64,000 nucleotides of DNA from assembly GCA_031285295.1 (NCBI GenBank), contig JAITWK010000022.1, positions 156,014 to 220,013 of the forward strand. The letters run 5' to 3'. The notes below the pieces were generated by a model, which saw nothing but the letters and a program-made list of their open reading frames with translations, was not told where the DNA came from and searched no databases. Positions 16,927 to 25,655 of this stretch are shown piece by piece. A program made the position numbers and the translations under genes. The stretch's first letter is position 1, and every line of letters begins with the position of its first letter. This DNA is from Deltaproteobacteria bacterium. GTDB lineage: Bacteria > Desulfobacterota > Desulfovibrionia > Desulfovibrionales > Desulfovibrionaceae.

Positions 16927-17796
16927 CTATCCGTTATTGCCTGGGGAATCGCGCACTATCCCGCCGTTGCGCAATTTATCAAGATAACCGGCCAGCCCGA
17001 ACTGGGCCAGACGCATCGCGCCGGGAACCCCGCGCAGGCGTACTACGTCCTGGTCAAAAAGCTTGATGTAGTGCTGGCCGTCCAGCGTAAGGAAGGTTTT
17101 GGCAGAAATTTCGCGCACCGTCAGGCTACAATCGGTTTCGCCGCCAAGCACCAGCGGCTGAAGGCGGCTCATAAATGGGCAGACAGCCGTAACGCTGTAG
17201 GCGTTAAGCGCCGGATAAAGCAGCGGGCCTCCGGCGGAACTGGCGTAAGCCGTGGAGCCTGTGGGGGTGGAGAAGATGATTCCGTCAGCACGCAGATAAA
17301 GAAACGGGCGTCCGCCCACGGAGATATCCATACCCACCAGCCGGGCAATACCGCTACGCGCTATCACTGCCTCATTGGTCGCCATTTCGGAAAGTATCAC
17401 GTTTCCGTCGCGCACAAGTTCGCAACGCAGCATCAGGCGTTCTTCCGAAACAAAACCATGCGTAATGGCCCGCTCAAGCGCGGTGGCCCAGGTATCACGT
17501 GAAAGCTCAAGCAAAAAACCCACCCGGCCCAGATTGACGCCGGCAATGGGGATATTTTTACCGGCCAGCAACTTGATTGCATTAATCATGGTGCCATCGC
17601 CGCCAAGCACCAGCACCAAATCCGCCTGACCGAGCCAGCCGGATTGCTCTTCACGGGAAAAAGCCTGATCCCGATCCAGCAGAAAAACCGAAACCCCGCG
17701 CCTGGACAGCCAGGCAGACATTTCATCGGCCAGGGCAACGGCTTCGTCGTTATGTTTTTTGGCCACCAGGCCGATGGTTTTAATTGCCTGCATCAT
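16927..17796 (-). CDS. nadK: NAD kinase
   Basis: NAD kinase phosphorylates NAD+ to NADP+ in the cytosol. The 289-residue protein has the catalytic GGDGT (65-69), the NEAVI segment and the TPTGSTAYASSAGGP motif that binds NAD. Length is normal. AAGGAC precedes the ATG. The gene follows a minus-strand gene for an acidic membrane protein, but repeat copy B separates them, so transcription may be uncoupled. Confidence 0.94.
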   Translation of the reverse strand: MMQAIKTIGLVAKKHNDEAVALADEMSAWLSRRGVSVFLLDRDQAFSREEQSGWLGQADLVLVLGGDGTMINAIKLLAGKNIPIAGVNLGRVGFLLELSRDTWATALERAITHGFVSEERLMLRCELVRDGNVILSEMATNEAVIARSGIARLVGMDISVGGRPFLYLRADGIIFSTPTGSTAYASSAGGPLLYPALNAYSVTAVCPFMSRLQPLVLGGETDCSLTVREISAKTFLTLDGQHYIKLFDQDVVRLRGVPGAMRLAQFGLAGYLDKLRNGGIVRDSPGNNG

Positions 17797-17823
17797 GTCC
17801 TTACCGCCAAAGCGGCTATTTTT

Positions 17824-17950
17824 GGTAGTGCCTCATTTTGCCGTGATGCTGCGTCAGATATCGTTTTTGCCTCCTGTCGAGTACGAGAAGAGTACACTCC
17901 CGTCGGCAAAAACTCATCTTCCTTGCCTGACGACAAAAGCAGGCACTACC
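17824..17950 (+). repeat. Dispersed nested-palindrome repeat, copy B
   Basis: Outer arms 17824-17844 and 17930-17950 are largely complementary (GGTAGTGCCT with AGGCACTACC). Next come CTGCGTCAGA on the left and CTCATCTTCCTTGCC on the right. An inner 9-bp stem (17863-17871 with 17905-17913) encloses the core AAGAGTACACT at 17888-17898. It lies between nadK and the next minus-strand gene, ending 11 bases from that gene's stop. Confidence 0.85.
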
Positions 17951-17961
17951 TATTTTCCATC

Positions 17962-18621
17962 CTATTTTTTGACCATGCGGCGGGAAAGCCTACGCTCGCC
18001 TACAAAGGAAGCAGCAGCCGGATCAAGGGTAAATCCCGCGTCCGGTTCTTCGGCCAGACCGGCCAGAACATCCGGCAGGCTTTCATCCTCAAACGCACGG
18101 GAATAATCAATGGTAACAGCTTCCGTTGCGGCGGCGGCCGGCAAATCCTCAACCACATCTGTAACAACTTCGTCCGCAACGGTATCGGCTGCGGGCTCAG
18201 CAACTACTGCCGGTTCGTTCATTACCGCGCCTTCGGCAGAGGCTTCTTCTTCAACAACAACTTCCGGAGCAAAAACAGAGGTTAAGCCTTCCGTCACCGT
18301 ATCTTCCGCTTCAACAACAACTTCCGGCGCGGAAACAACAGTTAAATCTTCTGCCACGTCTTCAATCACATCTGTGGCAGACTCGCTATCATCCACACCC
18401 AGAACGAGCGTGTCTTCGGAAATCATGTTATATACCGTGTAGTTAAGTTCGCGAAATTTGCGATCAAGCTCGCTCAGACTTGACTCAAGCTGTCTGTGCG
18501 CTTCCTCCTGGCTGCGCCTGCCGGATTCGATACTGCGCATCACAAAAATGAACATGATCAGCAACCCGGCAAAAAACAGCAAAATGACCAGCATGAGATT
18601 GGAAAAAGGATCTGCGAACAT
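17962..18621 (-). CDS. Acidic single-pass membrane protein of unknown function
   Basis: The ATG at 18619-18621 is chosen because GGAG lies seven bases before it; a longer open frame exists but lacks a ribosome site. The 219-residue product has one N-terminal membrane segment (about 8-28, LMLVILLFFAGLLIMFIFV), then a predicted coiled coil with RRSQEEAHRQLESSLSELDRKF. A long acidic tail rich in Glu, Val and Ala follows. The tail repeats SAPEVVVEAED and FAPEVVVEEEA, and ends basic (RRLSRRMVKK). No family is recognised. The layout resembles envelope scaffolds, which is only an impression. Confidence 0.65.
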   Translation of the reverse strand: MFADPFSNLMLVILLFFAGLLIMFIFVMRSIESGRRSQEEAHRQLESSLSELDRKFRELNYTVYNMISEDTLVLGVDDSESATDVIEDVAEDLTVVSAPEVVVEAEDTVTEGLTSVFAPEVVVEEEASAEGAVMNEPAVVAEPAADTVADEVVTDVVEDLPAAAATEAVTIDYSRAFEDESLPDVLAGLAEEPDAGFTLDPAAASFVGERRLSRRMVKK

Positions 18622-18778
18622 AATAACTCCAGCAAGCATCTGCCTGTTTGCAATTATTCCAATAACATAATAAGAAATACTTCCTTGTGCTTCAGGGAAG
18701 CGCTTTATCAGCGGTTTATTAGCACAAAAAACCAACCCGAACAATGCGATTTATCAGAACCATTTCTCAGGAATAAAT

Positions 18779-20092
18779 ATGGCTTCATCATCCACACGCC
18801 CGGTATTGCTGGTAGCTGACGACCAGGGCAATATTTTTGAAAAACCCGATCTTTTCATGCTGTGCAGGCGCGGTCGGGAACTGGTTTTGCCAAGGCCGGA
18901 CGAGCTGATGCCGCTACCACCGGAAAGTGAACTATTCTTCCTGCCCGGAAGACGGGCCATTGGCCTGGACCCGGAAAGCGGCGTCCCGCTGGAGCAGGAA
19001 GAGCTGGCCGTAGCCGCCTTTGCCGCTCCGGCGCATACTCTAAGCGCCCACCCGGCCTACAAAAGCGAGCCCGATGCGCCCATGCTGCCCTTGTTTGCAT
19101 ACGGAGCAGTGGGTTTTGCCAATGGGCGCATGTATGTGTGCGCCCGCAAAGTGGATGAGGACAAACGTCAGGTTTTTACCGACCTCTCGCAGAAAAAACT
19201 GCGCAAGGCCGCGCTGGATCTGGCCGCCATGTACCCGGAAAACAACCTGATCCGGCATTTGACGCACAAATGCGCCCTCACCTACGCCTGCCCGGCGGCA
19301 AAAAATTTCTGCCTGGGCCGCTACGAAGCCCCGCTTCCCACCTCCCGCGCCTGCAACGCCCGTTGCGTTGGCTGCATTTCGCATCAGGACAAAACTTCGC
19401 CCATCTGCTCCACTCCGCAGTCCCGCCTGGATTTCACGCCCACCGCCACGGAAATAACCGAAGTAATGCGGCACCACGCGGCCATGGCCGTAAAGCCGAT
19501 CTATTCCTTCGGGCAAGGTTGCGAAGGTGAGCCGCTTAGCGAATACCCCCTGTTGCTGGAATCCGTTGTCCGCTTCCGGGCCGAAGGCGGACGCGGCACC
19601 ATCAACCTGAACACCAACGCCTCAATTCCCTCTGCCGTGGCCGGACTTTCCGAAGCCGGGCTCTCCTCCATGCGGGTAAGCCTGAACAGCGCGCGCGATG
19701 TGGTTTATAACGCCTATTACAGGCCGATCAACTACAGTCTGGACGATGTGCGCCAAAGTATTGCCGAAGCAAAGCAGCGTGGCGTGTTTGTCTCGCTGAA
19801 CCTGCTGTTCTTCCCCGGCTTTACCGATACGGAACTGGAAACCGAAGCGCTGGAAGAACTGATCAGCGAAACGAAACTGGATTTTGTGCAGTTACGCAAC
19901 CTGAACATTGATCCGGAATTCTATCTGGAACTGATGGAAGGATTTGAAACCGGGCCGGTACTGGGATTGAAGAACTTTCTCAAACGCCTGCGCCAAACCT
20001 GCCCCTGGCTGCGCTTTGGCTATTTCAACCCCTATGTGGAAGACGGCAAAATTCCTGCGGAAGAAGAAACTCCTATTTTTGTTCAGGAATAG
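18779..20092 (+). CDS. Radical SAM protein
   Basis: A 437-residue protein with the radical SAM cluster motif in CNARCVGC (Cys192, 196, 199). It has the usual barrel segments, such as IYSFGQGCEGEPL, TINLNTNASIP and MRVSLNSARDVVYNAYYRP. The N-terminal 160 residues are a separate domain of unknown role. Three further cysteines just before the motif (Cys165, 171 and 178 in CALTYACPAAKNFC) may bind a second cluster. The family appears in sulfate reducers as conserved but uncharacterised. The gene stands alone, and no substrate peptide or partner is adjacent. Confidence 0.85.
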   Translation: MASSSTRPVLLVADDQGNIFEKPDLFMLCRRGRELVLPRPDELMPLPPESELFFLPGRRAIGLDPESGVPLEQEELAVAAFAAPAHTLSAHPAYKSEPDAPMLPLFAYGAVGFANGRMYVCARKVDEDKRQVFTDLSQKKLRKAALDLAAMYPENNLIRHLTHKCALTYACPAAKNFCLGRYEAPLPTSRACNARCVGCISHQDKTSPICSTPQSRLDFTPTATEITEVMRHHAAMAVKPIYSFGQGCEGEPLSEYPLLLESVVRFRAEGGRGTINLNTNASIPSAVAGLSEAGLSSMRVSLNSARDVVYNAYYRPINYSLDDVRQSIAEAKQRGVFVSLNLLFFPGFTDTELETEALEELISETKLDFVQLRNLNIDPEFYLELMEGFETGPVLGLKNFLKRLRQTCPWLRFGYFNPYVEDGKIPAEEETPIFVQE

Positions 20093-20165
20093 TGATGTAG
20101 CGAGTGCCTTTTTGTTCTCGTTACGCCACTATTAAAATTTTAGAGTTATAGAAAGAGACAAAATC

Positions 20166-20477
20166 ATGTCCGAAGAACAACAGACAGAAATACTTTACGG
20201 TCAGGGCGAACTCGGCAAAAGCCGCTCACAGAAGAAACGCGAAAGCAGCGCCTTGCAAAACCTGGGCGAAGAGCTGGCCGCGCTTTCCCAATCCCAGGTT
20301 GCCAATTTCGAGCTGGATGAAGATCTGCGTGCGGCCATAGTGGAGTTGCACAAGCTCAAAAAACACGAGGCCACACGCCGTCAAATGCAGTACATTGGCC
20401 GCCTCATGCGCGAACTGGATGAAGATGAAGTTACGGCCATCAGCCGTCAGTTGGAAGCTTTGCGCAGAAATAGGTAG
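20166..20477 (+). CDS. darP: Ribosome-associated protein DarP (YjgA/DUF615), short form
   Basis: A 103-residue protein that matches the core of DarP: KSRSQKKRESSALQNLGEELA, DLRAAIVELHKLKKHEATRRQMQYIGRLMR and a C-terminal EDEVTAISRQLEAL. In E. coli DarP (about 180 residues) helps late assembly of the 50S subunit. This form lacks the C-terminal third, which is common outside gammaproteobacteria, so it may still function. It stops inside a GGTAG word that begins a partial repeat. The preceding gap (20093-20165) holds a hairpin that may end the radical SAM transcript. Confidence 0.82.
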   Translation: MSEEQQTEILYGQGELGKSRSQKKRESSALQNLGEELAALSQSQVANFELDEDLRAAIVELHKLKKHEATRRQMQYIGRLMRELDEDEVTAISRQLEALRRNR

Positions 20478-20507
20478 CGCCTCATTTTGCCGTGGTACTT
20501 TGTCAGG
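20474..20507 (+). repeat. Partial dispersed repeat (type 1 arm)
   Basis: From the darP stop onward, GGTAGCGCCTCATTTTGCCG matches the left arm of copy B, and the similarity runs on for about 34 bases to GTCAG (27 matches). No core follows. It lies between the convergent darP and cbiO stops. Confidence 0.6.
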
Positions 20508-20526
20508 CACCACATCAAAGTTCCCA

Positions 20527-21204
20527 TTACCTTATCTCTCTAAGCCGCCCGTCCTCCAGCAATACAAACCGGGTACAGATGCGTTCAAGAAAATCCGGAT
20601 CGTGCGAGCTTACCAGCGCAGGCAAATTATAGCGCCGCAAGATGCTCAACAGCCGTTCCCGGGCCTGACGATCCAGATCATTGCTCGGCTCGTCCAGAAA
20701 AAGAAACTTTACATCCATAACCAGCACGGCAGCCAGAGCAGCCAACCGCTGTTCCCCGCCGGAAAGCCGGTTGCCATTACAGGCGGCCAGATGCTCCAGC
20801 CCCAATTCGGCCAGCATCCGTCTGGCTGCCTCTTCCGCGTCCTTGGCCGAAAGCCCAAGGTTTAGCGGGCCAAAGGCCACATCCTCCAGCACGCTGGGAC
20901 AGAATAATTGATCCTGGGATCGTTGCAGCAGGTAGCCCAGATCCCGCCGGGCCAGAACAAAATCAGCCTCGCTGCGGCAATCGCACCCGCCAATGCGCAC
21001 AGTGCCTGAAAGTGGCCGGATCAGTCCGGCCCCAAGGTGCAGCAGCGTGCTTTTCCCGCTTCCGTTATCACCCATCAGGCCGATCACCTCGCCGGGCTCA
21101 AGGCGCAACGTCACCCCGTCAAGCAGCGTTTTCCCGCCTGGATAGGCAAAGCTTATATCGTTCAGTTCAAACAGCGGCATGGTATTTTTCAATTGTGCAC
21201 CCAT
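20527..21204 (-). CDS. cbiO: ECF cobalt/nickel transporter ATPase CbiO
   Basis: ABC ATPase with Walker A GDNGSGKST, Q-loop LLQRSQDQLFCPSVLEDVAFGP, signature LSGGEQRLAA, Walker B VKFLFLDEPSNDLD and switch SSHD. The Q-loop and following segment are typical of ECF A-components. With CbiQ and CbiM it powers import of Co2+ (or Ni2+). The ATG at 21202-21204 lies one base after the cbiQ stop and is the likely start; an internal ATG eight codons later (21178-21180) is an alternative. Last gene of a four-gene minus-strand operon. Confidence 0.9.
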   Translation of the reverse strand: MGAQLKNTMPLFELNDISFAYPGGKTLLDGVTLRLEPGEVIGLMGDNGSGKSTLLHLGAGLIRPLSGTVRIGGCDCRSEADFVLARRDLGYLLQRSQDQLFCPSVLEDVAFGPLNLGLSAKDAEEAARRMLAELGLEHLAACNGNRLSGGEQRLAALAAVLVMDVKFLFLDEPSNDLDRQARERLLSILRRYNLPALVSSHDPDFLERICTRFVLLEDGRLREIR

Positions 21205-21205
21205 G

Positions 21206-22123
21206 TTACAGAATGACAAGATCCCCAAACAGGATCAACAGCGAACAAAGGGCTAGTCCTGCCAGCAACAGATCGCCGCGCCTATTAGCAAAACTGTCGC
21301 CCCCGGTTCCGCCTGCTACTCCCGTTGCGGGTATGTCCTTTGCTCCATCCAGATGCAAAAGAGGAAAGCGGCCATTAAAGCCACGCAGCAGCATGGCTTC
21401 TTCCACTCTTTTAGCCCGCTGCCAGGCCCGGACAAGCAGCAGTCCGACCAGCCAGGCCAGAGTGCGATAACCGGATGGCGAAGTACGGGGCGTAAAACCG
21501 CGCAGTTTGGCCGCCTGCCTAATGACCTTGGCCTCCTGAGCCAGCAGGCCCAGATTGCTGTGCGTAATCAAAAGCAGCATGACCAGCTTTTCCGGCACAT
21601 GCAGGCGACGCAGGGCGCGGCAGTTTTCACTTATCCCCGAAGTTCCGGCCAGTGCCAGCAGCATGGCGGCAATGGCGTTGCCTTTGAGCGTAATCAGAGC
21701 GGCCAGCAGCAGTCCGGATTGATAAAAATAAAACGGCCCCAGGTTGAAGAGCAAAACCGCCTGCCCGGAAGCAAAACCCGGCTCCTGCCCGGATCCGGGC
21801 GCAAAAATTGAAAGCGGCAGCATGATCCAAAGAAACAGGAAAAAGAAATTCACTGGCAGCAATATTTTTAAAAGCCGCCTCCAAGGTAACCTAAACAGCA
21901 GGATCAGCAGCAGTGAAACCAGGCAGGCGGCACAAGCAGCGGCAATATTCCCAAGCAGGCTTACGCAGATGGAAAAAATAAAGGCAGACAGCAGCTTGCG
22001 CGTAGCGGGAATTACACTTGCCGGATCCATACAGTCCGGCGAATTAGCCCGGCCTTTGCCGTCCGGCCCGCCAAAGCCGCCAGATCCTCCCTGCGCATCA
22101 CTGAAAGGAGTTTCAAACCTCAT
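21206..22123 (-). CDS. cbiQ: ECF cobalt/nickel transporter transmembrane protein CbiQ
   Basis: The T-component of the energy-coupling-factor transporter. It has an N-terminal soluble stretch with low complexity (GGSGGFGGPDGKG), then about five hydrophobic segments, and the two coupling motifs: LITHSNLGLLAQEAKVIRQAAKLRGF and RAWQRAKRVEEAMLLRGFNG, each with the Ala-Arg-Gly type signature that contacts the ATPase. The 305-residue length is slightly over average because of a C-terminal Gly-rich insert (ATGVAGGTGGDS). The start overlaps cbiM by 11 bases, indicating coupled translation. Confidence 0.88.
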   Translation of the reverse strand: MRFETPFSDAQGGSGGFGGPDGKGRANSPDCMDPASVIPATRKLLSAFIFSICVSLLGNIAAACAACLVSLLLILLFRLPWRRLLKILLPVNFFFLFLWIMLPLSIFAPGSGQEPGFASGQAVLLFNLGPFYFYQSGLLLAALITLKGNAIAAMLLALAGTSGISENCRALRRLHVPEKLVMLLLITHSNLGLLAQEAKVIRQAAKLRGFTPRTSPSGYRTLAWLVGLLLVRAWQRAKRVEEAMLLRGFNGRFPLLHLDGAKDIPATGVAGGTGGDSFANRRGDLLLAGLALCSLLILFGDLVIL

Positions 22124-22736
22124 ACCGCGTGGTCCCGGCCAGGCCCAGCAAATCCGGCGTCACCCTGATGACGAAATTGACAATCGCCACGGTAAGCAGG
22201 CCTTCAATGAACATCACCGGCACATGGGCCGTAAACAGCATCCAGGCCGAACTGAAAAAATCCGCACCGGAAGCGGCCAGAGCTGTGGCGGAAAGTGCCG
22301 CGCTGAACAAAACCGAAAGAAAACCACAAAAGAAAGCGCCAAGGTTCCTGATCTTGAAGGAAGCGGAAGCCAGAAACGGACGCAAGGCCAAACCGCAGAA
22401 CACCGCCGGATAACCCACGATGCTGATGTTCGCCCCCAGCGAAGTAAGGCCGCCGAATTGCAGCAGCAAGGCTTGCAGAAACATGGCCACGCTGATGGCC
22501 GGAAAAGCCGCCCAGCCAAGCGCCGCGCCCATAAGGCCGCCAAGAATCAGATGCACGCTGCTGGGGCCAATGGGGATATGCGCCAGCGAGGCGACAAAAA
22601 AACCGGCAGCCAGCACGCCAACACTCATAATGTGCTGCCAGGGCATTTTACGCAGGCTGTAAGCCAGGCCAAGCACCGCGAGCGCTCCGCCGCTCAGAAG
22701 GACGGGCGCGGAAAGCACGCCCTCGGAAATATGCAT
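22113..22736 (-). CDS. cbiM: ECF cobalt/nickel substrate-binding protein CbiM
   Basis: The substrate-specific membrane component. The mature N-terminus MHISEGVLSAPVL is the defining CbiM/NikM feature, as the Met-His-Ile residues coordinate the metal. The start is therefore the ATG at 22734-22736, not an upstream frame extension. About six hydrophobic segments follow, with HIPIGPSSVHLILGGLMGAALG and FGGLTSLGANISIVGYPAV typical of the family. Length 207 residues. Presence of cbiG elsewhere in the window suggests cobalt for cobalamin, although nickel is possible. Confidence 0.92.
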   Translation of the reverse strand: MHISEGVLSAPVLLSGGALAVLGLAYSLRKMPWQHIMSVGVLAAGFFVASLAHIPIGPSSVHLILGGLMGAALGWAAFPAISVAMFLQALLLQFGGLTSLGANISIVGYPAVFCGLALRPFLASASFKIRNLGAFFCGFLSVLFSAALSATALAASGADFFSSAWMLFTAHVPVMFIEGLLTVAIVNFVIRVTPDLLGLAGTTRYEV

Positions 22737-22740
22737 CTGT

Positions 22741-23379
22741 TCAATCCCTCTTTCTGCGTGAAATCGCCCAGGCCGCAAGTCCGGCAACCCCAACGAGCCA
22801 GCCAACCCCGCCAACCACCTCGCGCACTCCCGGCCCAATCCAGCCTATCCAGTCTACTCCGCTGTCATCGTGAAATCCGGATAATTGCCGCGCCATGCTC
22901 TGTTCCAACAAAACCAGTTGCGCCTGCAATTCCTCACGCACTATAAGGCGAACAGTCTCTTGTGACAATGATAAGTCTGTCAATTCAGTGGTATGGGAGT
23001 TCCGGGCAACCGCAGCCTCGACGGCCTGATCAACGGTAGCCAGAGCAACAGCGATTTCGTTGGCTGGCATTATGAATTCGGCGCGGTGTCCCTGCCCGTC
23101 CTGCACCACAAAGGTCAAATCCTGCGCCGTGGCTGGCGGTGCAAAACAAGCCCGCCCTGCTTCATCAGTCAGCATGGAGGCCAATTCCGCACCGGCGCTG
23201 CCGAGCATCAGGGCGTTGGTGTCACGCGCCGGGCTGGTTCGGCTGTAGTAGCTTTCCGCGCATAATTTACCGTCCTCCGCCTGGACCTTAAGATGCAGAG
23301 CATGCGCAAAAGCGGTGTTCGGAATGACAAACAGGAAAGCAAGGCAAATGGAAAGGACAAAAAAACTATATTTGCTCAC
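22741..23379 (-). CDS. CbiL/NikL-like accessory protein of the cobalt/nickel transporter
   Basis: A 212-residue protein with a cleavable signal peptide (ending TAFAHA), a periplasmic beta-rich domain with LHLKVQAEDGKLCAESYYSR, a Gln/Leu-rich helical region, and a C-terminal membrane anchor followed by RRKRD. This topology, and the position directly before cbiM, fit the extra components (NikL/CbiL type) that accompany some ECF metal transporters. Its sequence is too diverged for a symbol to be certain. First gene of the operon; no riboswitch of the B12 or NiCo type is evident in the short leader (23380-23429) before repeat copy C. Confidence 0.72.
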   Translation of the reverse strand: MSKYSFFVLSICLAFLFVIPNTAFAHALHLKVQAEDGKLCAESYYSRTSPARDTNALMLGSAGAELASMLTDEAGRACFAPPATAQDLTFVVQDGQGHRAEFIMPANEIAVALATVDQAVEAAVARNSHTTELTDLSLSQETVRLIVREELQAQLVLLEQSMARQLSGFHDDSGVDWIGWIGPGVREVVGGVGWLVGVAGLAAWAISRRKRD

Positions 23380-23429
23380 ACAAACTCCAAAAAATGTACT
23401 ATTTGCAACGTTTCAATTTGGCGTCAGAC

Positions 23430-23554
23430 GTAGTGCCTAAGTTTGGCGTCAGACAAGGAAGATAAGTTTTTGCCGACTGAAGTGTACTCTTCTCGTACAC
23501 GACAGGAGGCAAAAACAAAATCTGACGCAGTATCACGCCAAAATCAGGCGCTAC
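23430..23554 (-). repeat. Dispersed nested-palindrome repeat, copy C
   Basis: Read on the minus strand this copy is nearly identical to copy B in its inner module: CTGCGTCAGA, TTTTTGCCTCCTGTCG, the core AAGAGTACACT (23481-23491), then GGCAAAAAC and ATCTTCCTTG. Outer arms 23430-23449 and 23535-23554 pair with three mismatches. The right arm ends over the TAG of glgB (23551-23553). Confidence 0.85.
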
Positions 23555-25476
23555 GCCCAGTCGGGCATAAGAGCCAGAGCAGCCAGCGGCGGCAAAGTCA
23601 GGCTCAAAAATCCCTTGTCATGATTACGATCCACCACCGGGAGAGATCCGGGGTTGCCCACATTGCCGCCGCCGTAATATTCGCTGTCCGTATTCAAAAC
23701 CTCATGCCAGGAGGCGTGATGCAGAAAGGCCGGACTACCGATTTTATAGTTGTAGCGCGGCACTGGCGTAAAGTTAAAAACCCAGAAAACCGGTCTTACG
23801 CCTTCGCTTTGCCGCATAAAACTCATAATTGAGGCCTGGTAATCGGAAAAATCCACCCAGGAAAAGCCCTGCCAGTCGTTATCATCGGCATGCATGGCCG
23901 GTTCGCGGCGCAGTATGCCGTTAAGATCCCGTACCAGATTACCTATGCCGCGATGGGCCGGAAAATCCAGCAGCATCCAATCCAGTTCGCGGTCTTCAGC
24001 CCACTCGTTCCACTGGCCAAGCTCCGACCCCATGAACAGCATTTTCTTGCCGGAATGCGCCCACATATAAGCGTAAAGCAGGCGCAGGTTGGCCTGCTGC
24101 TGCCAGGCATCGCCCGGCATCTTGGCCGCCAGGGATTTTTTGCCGTGTACCACCTCGTCATGCGAAAGGGGCAGCACAAAATTCTCGCTGAAAGCGTAAA
24201 GCATGGAAAAGGTCAGCACGTTCTGCTGGAAGGAACGGAATACGGGGTTCTGCTGCATATACCCCAAAGTATCGTTCATCCAGCCCATGTTCCATTTGAA
24301 GGTGAAGCCCAGGCCACCGGTGTAAACCGGCCGCGAAACCCCCGGCCAGGCAGTGGATTCCTCGGCCACAGTGATTGCGCCGGGGAACTGCCCGTGCACC
24401 ACGGTGTTCAGTTCGCGCAAAAACTCTATAGCCTCGATATTTTCCTTGCCGCCATAGCTGTTGGGAACCCACTCCCCTTCCTTGCGCGAATAATCGAGGT
24501 AAAGCATGGAGGCCACAGCATCGATGCGCAGGCCGTCAAAATGGAACTCCTTCAACCAGTACAGGGCGTTGGCCAAAATAAAATTGCGCACCTCATGGCG
24601 GCCATAGTTGAAAATGTAAGTTCCCCAATCCGGGTGTTCACCCTTGCGCGGGTCGCTATGCTCGTACAGGGCCGTGCCGTCAAAACGTCCCAGGCTCCAT
24701 TCGTCCTTGGGAAAATGCGCCGGTACCCAATCCAGAATCACGCCTATACCGGCCTGATGGCAACGGTTGATGAAGCTTTTCAACTGTTCGGGACGTCCAA
24801 AGCGCGAAGTAGGCGCATAATAATGCCCGGTCTGATACCCCCAGGAGAGATCCAGCGGGTGCTCGGCCAGAGGCATGAATTCGATATGCGTGAAGCCCAA
24901 ATCCTTTACATAGGGAATGAGCTGATCCGCCAGTTCGTCGTAAGAAAGGAAAGGAAAATCGCCGTGATGACGACGCCAGGACCCGGCATGCACTTCATAC
25001 ACGCTTACCGGACGACGCAGGATATCAGAGGCAGCGCGATCAGCCAGCCAATCCTGATCCCCCCAGGCGAAATCGTGCAGCCCGCAGGCCACAGCCGCGT
25101 TGCCCGGACGCAGTTCGGCAAAAAAGGCCATCGGGTCGGTCTTGTATACAATGCGCCCATCGCCGCCCTTGATGCCGAATTTATATAAATCGCCCGAACA
25201 GATACCCGGCACAAAAGCCGCCCAGATACCGGAACTGCCCACCGGATAGAGCGGAAAGTCACCCCAATGCCAGTCATTGAAGGAACCGGCCAGACAGACT
25301 TCTCTGGCATTGGGCGCCCAGACGGCAAAACGGAAGCCGGACAAGCCGTCACGTTCCTCAGGATGCGCACCCAGCACGCGATAGAGATCCCAATGCTCGC
25401 CGCGTCCGAAAAGATAAAGATCAAAAGGCTCGATAAATACCGGCCTGGTGTCGCCCGGCTTTACGGATATGCTCAT
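23551..25476 (-). CDS. glgB: 1,4-alpha-glucan branching enzyme GlgB
   Basis: GlgB makes alpha-1,6 branches in glycogen. The 641-residue protein has an N-terminal CBM48-type domain (GFRFAVWAPNAREVCLAGSFNDW) and a GH13 barrel with EFMPLAEHPLDLSWGYQTGHYY. The catalytic Asp lies in FDGLRIDAVASMLY, the acid Glu in ITVAEESTAWPGVS, and LSHDEVVHGKKSL is present too. Length is slightly shorter than E. coli GlgB (728), consistent with loss of one N-terminal module. It lies upstream of the cbi genes and downstream of glgA, but repeat copies C and D bracket it. Confidence 0.95.
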   Translation of the reverse strand: MSISVKPGDTRPVFIEPFDLYLFGRGEHWDLYRVLGAHPEERDGLSGFRFAVWAPNAREVCLAGSFNDWHWGDFPLYPVGSSGIWAAFVPGICSGDLYKFGIKGGDGRIVYKTDPMAFFAELRPGNAAVACGLHDFAWGDQDWLADRAASDILRRPVSVYEVHAGSWRRHHGDFPFLSYDELADQLIPYVKDLGFTHIEFMPLAEHPLDLSWGYQTGHYYAPTSRFGRPEQLKSFINRCHQAGIGVILDWVPAHFPKDEWSLGRFDGTALYEHSDPRKGEHPDWGTYIFNYGRHEVRNFILANALYWLKEFHFDGLRIDAVASMLYLDYSRKEGEWVPNSYGGKENIEAIEFLRELNTVVHGQFPGAITVAEESTAWPGVSRPVYTGGLGFTFKWNMGWMNDTLGYMQQNPVFRSFQQNVLTFSMLYAFSENFVLPLSHDEVVHGKKSLAAKMPGDAWQQQANLRLLYAYMWAHSGKKMLFMGSELGQWNEWAEDRELDWMLLDFPAHRGIGNLVRDLNGILRREPAMHADDNDWQGFSWVDFSDYQASIMSFMRQSEGVRPVFWVFNFTPVPRYNYKIGSPAFLHHASWHEVLNTDSEYYGGGNVGNPGSLPVVDRNHDKGFLSLTLPPLAALALMPDWA

Positions 25477-25506
25477 ATGGTCAAATCCTTTGCTAACATT
25501 ATTTCC

Positions 25507-25655
25507 AGATAGTGTTTAAACGAGATGATTTTTTGTTTTCTGGCAAGGAAGATGAGCCTTTTATGAAGGAAGTGTACTCTTTTGGTACTCGACCGGAATA
25601 AAAGGCGATATCTGACGCAGCCAGAAGCAAAAAGGCGCTCGTGTAAACACTATCT
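25507..25655 (-). repeat. Dispersed nested-palindrome repeat, copy D
   Basis: Outer arms 25507-25524 and 25638-25655 pair with one mismatch over 18 bp. Inside lie a second arm pair (CTTTTTGCTTCTGGC with GCCAGAAAACAAAA) and an inner CCTTTTAT stem around the core AAGAGTACACT (minus strand, 25571-25581). The right arm runs to the TAG of glgA (25654-25656). It is most like copy E. Confidence 0.85.

Noticed and set aside
23380..23550. Cobalamin or NiCo riboswitch before the cbi operon
   Set aside because: The leader is under 60 bases before the repeat element begins, and no B12-box-like sequence is seen.
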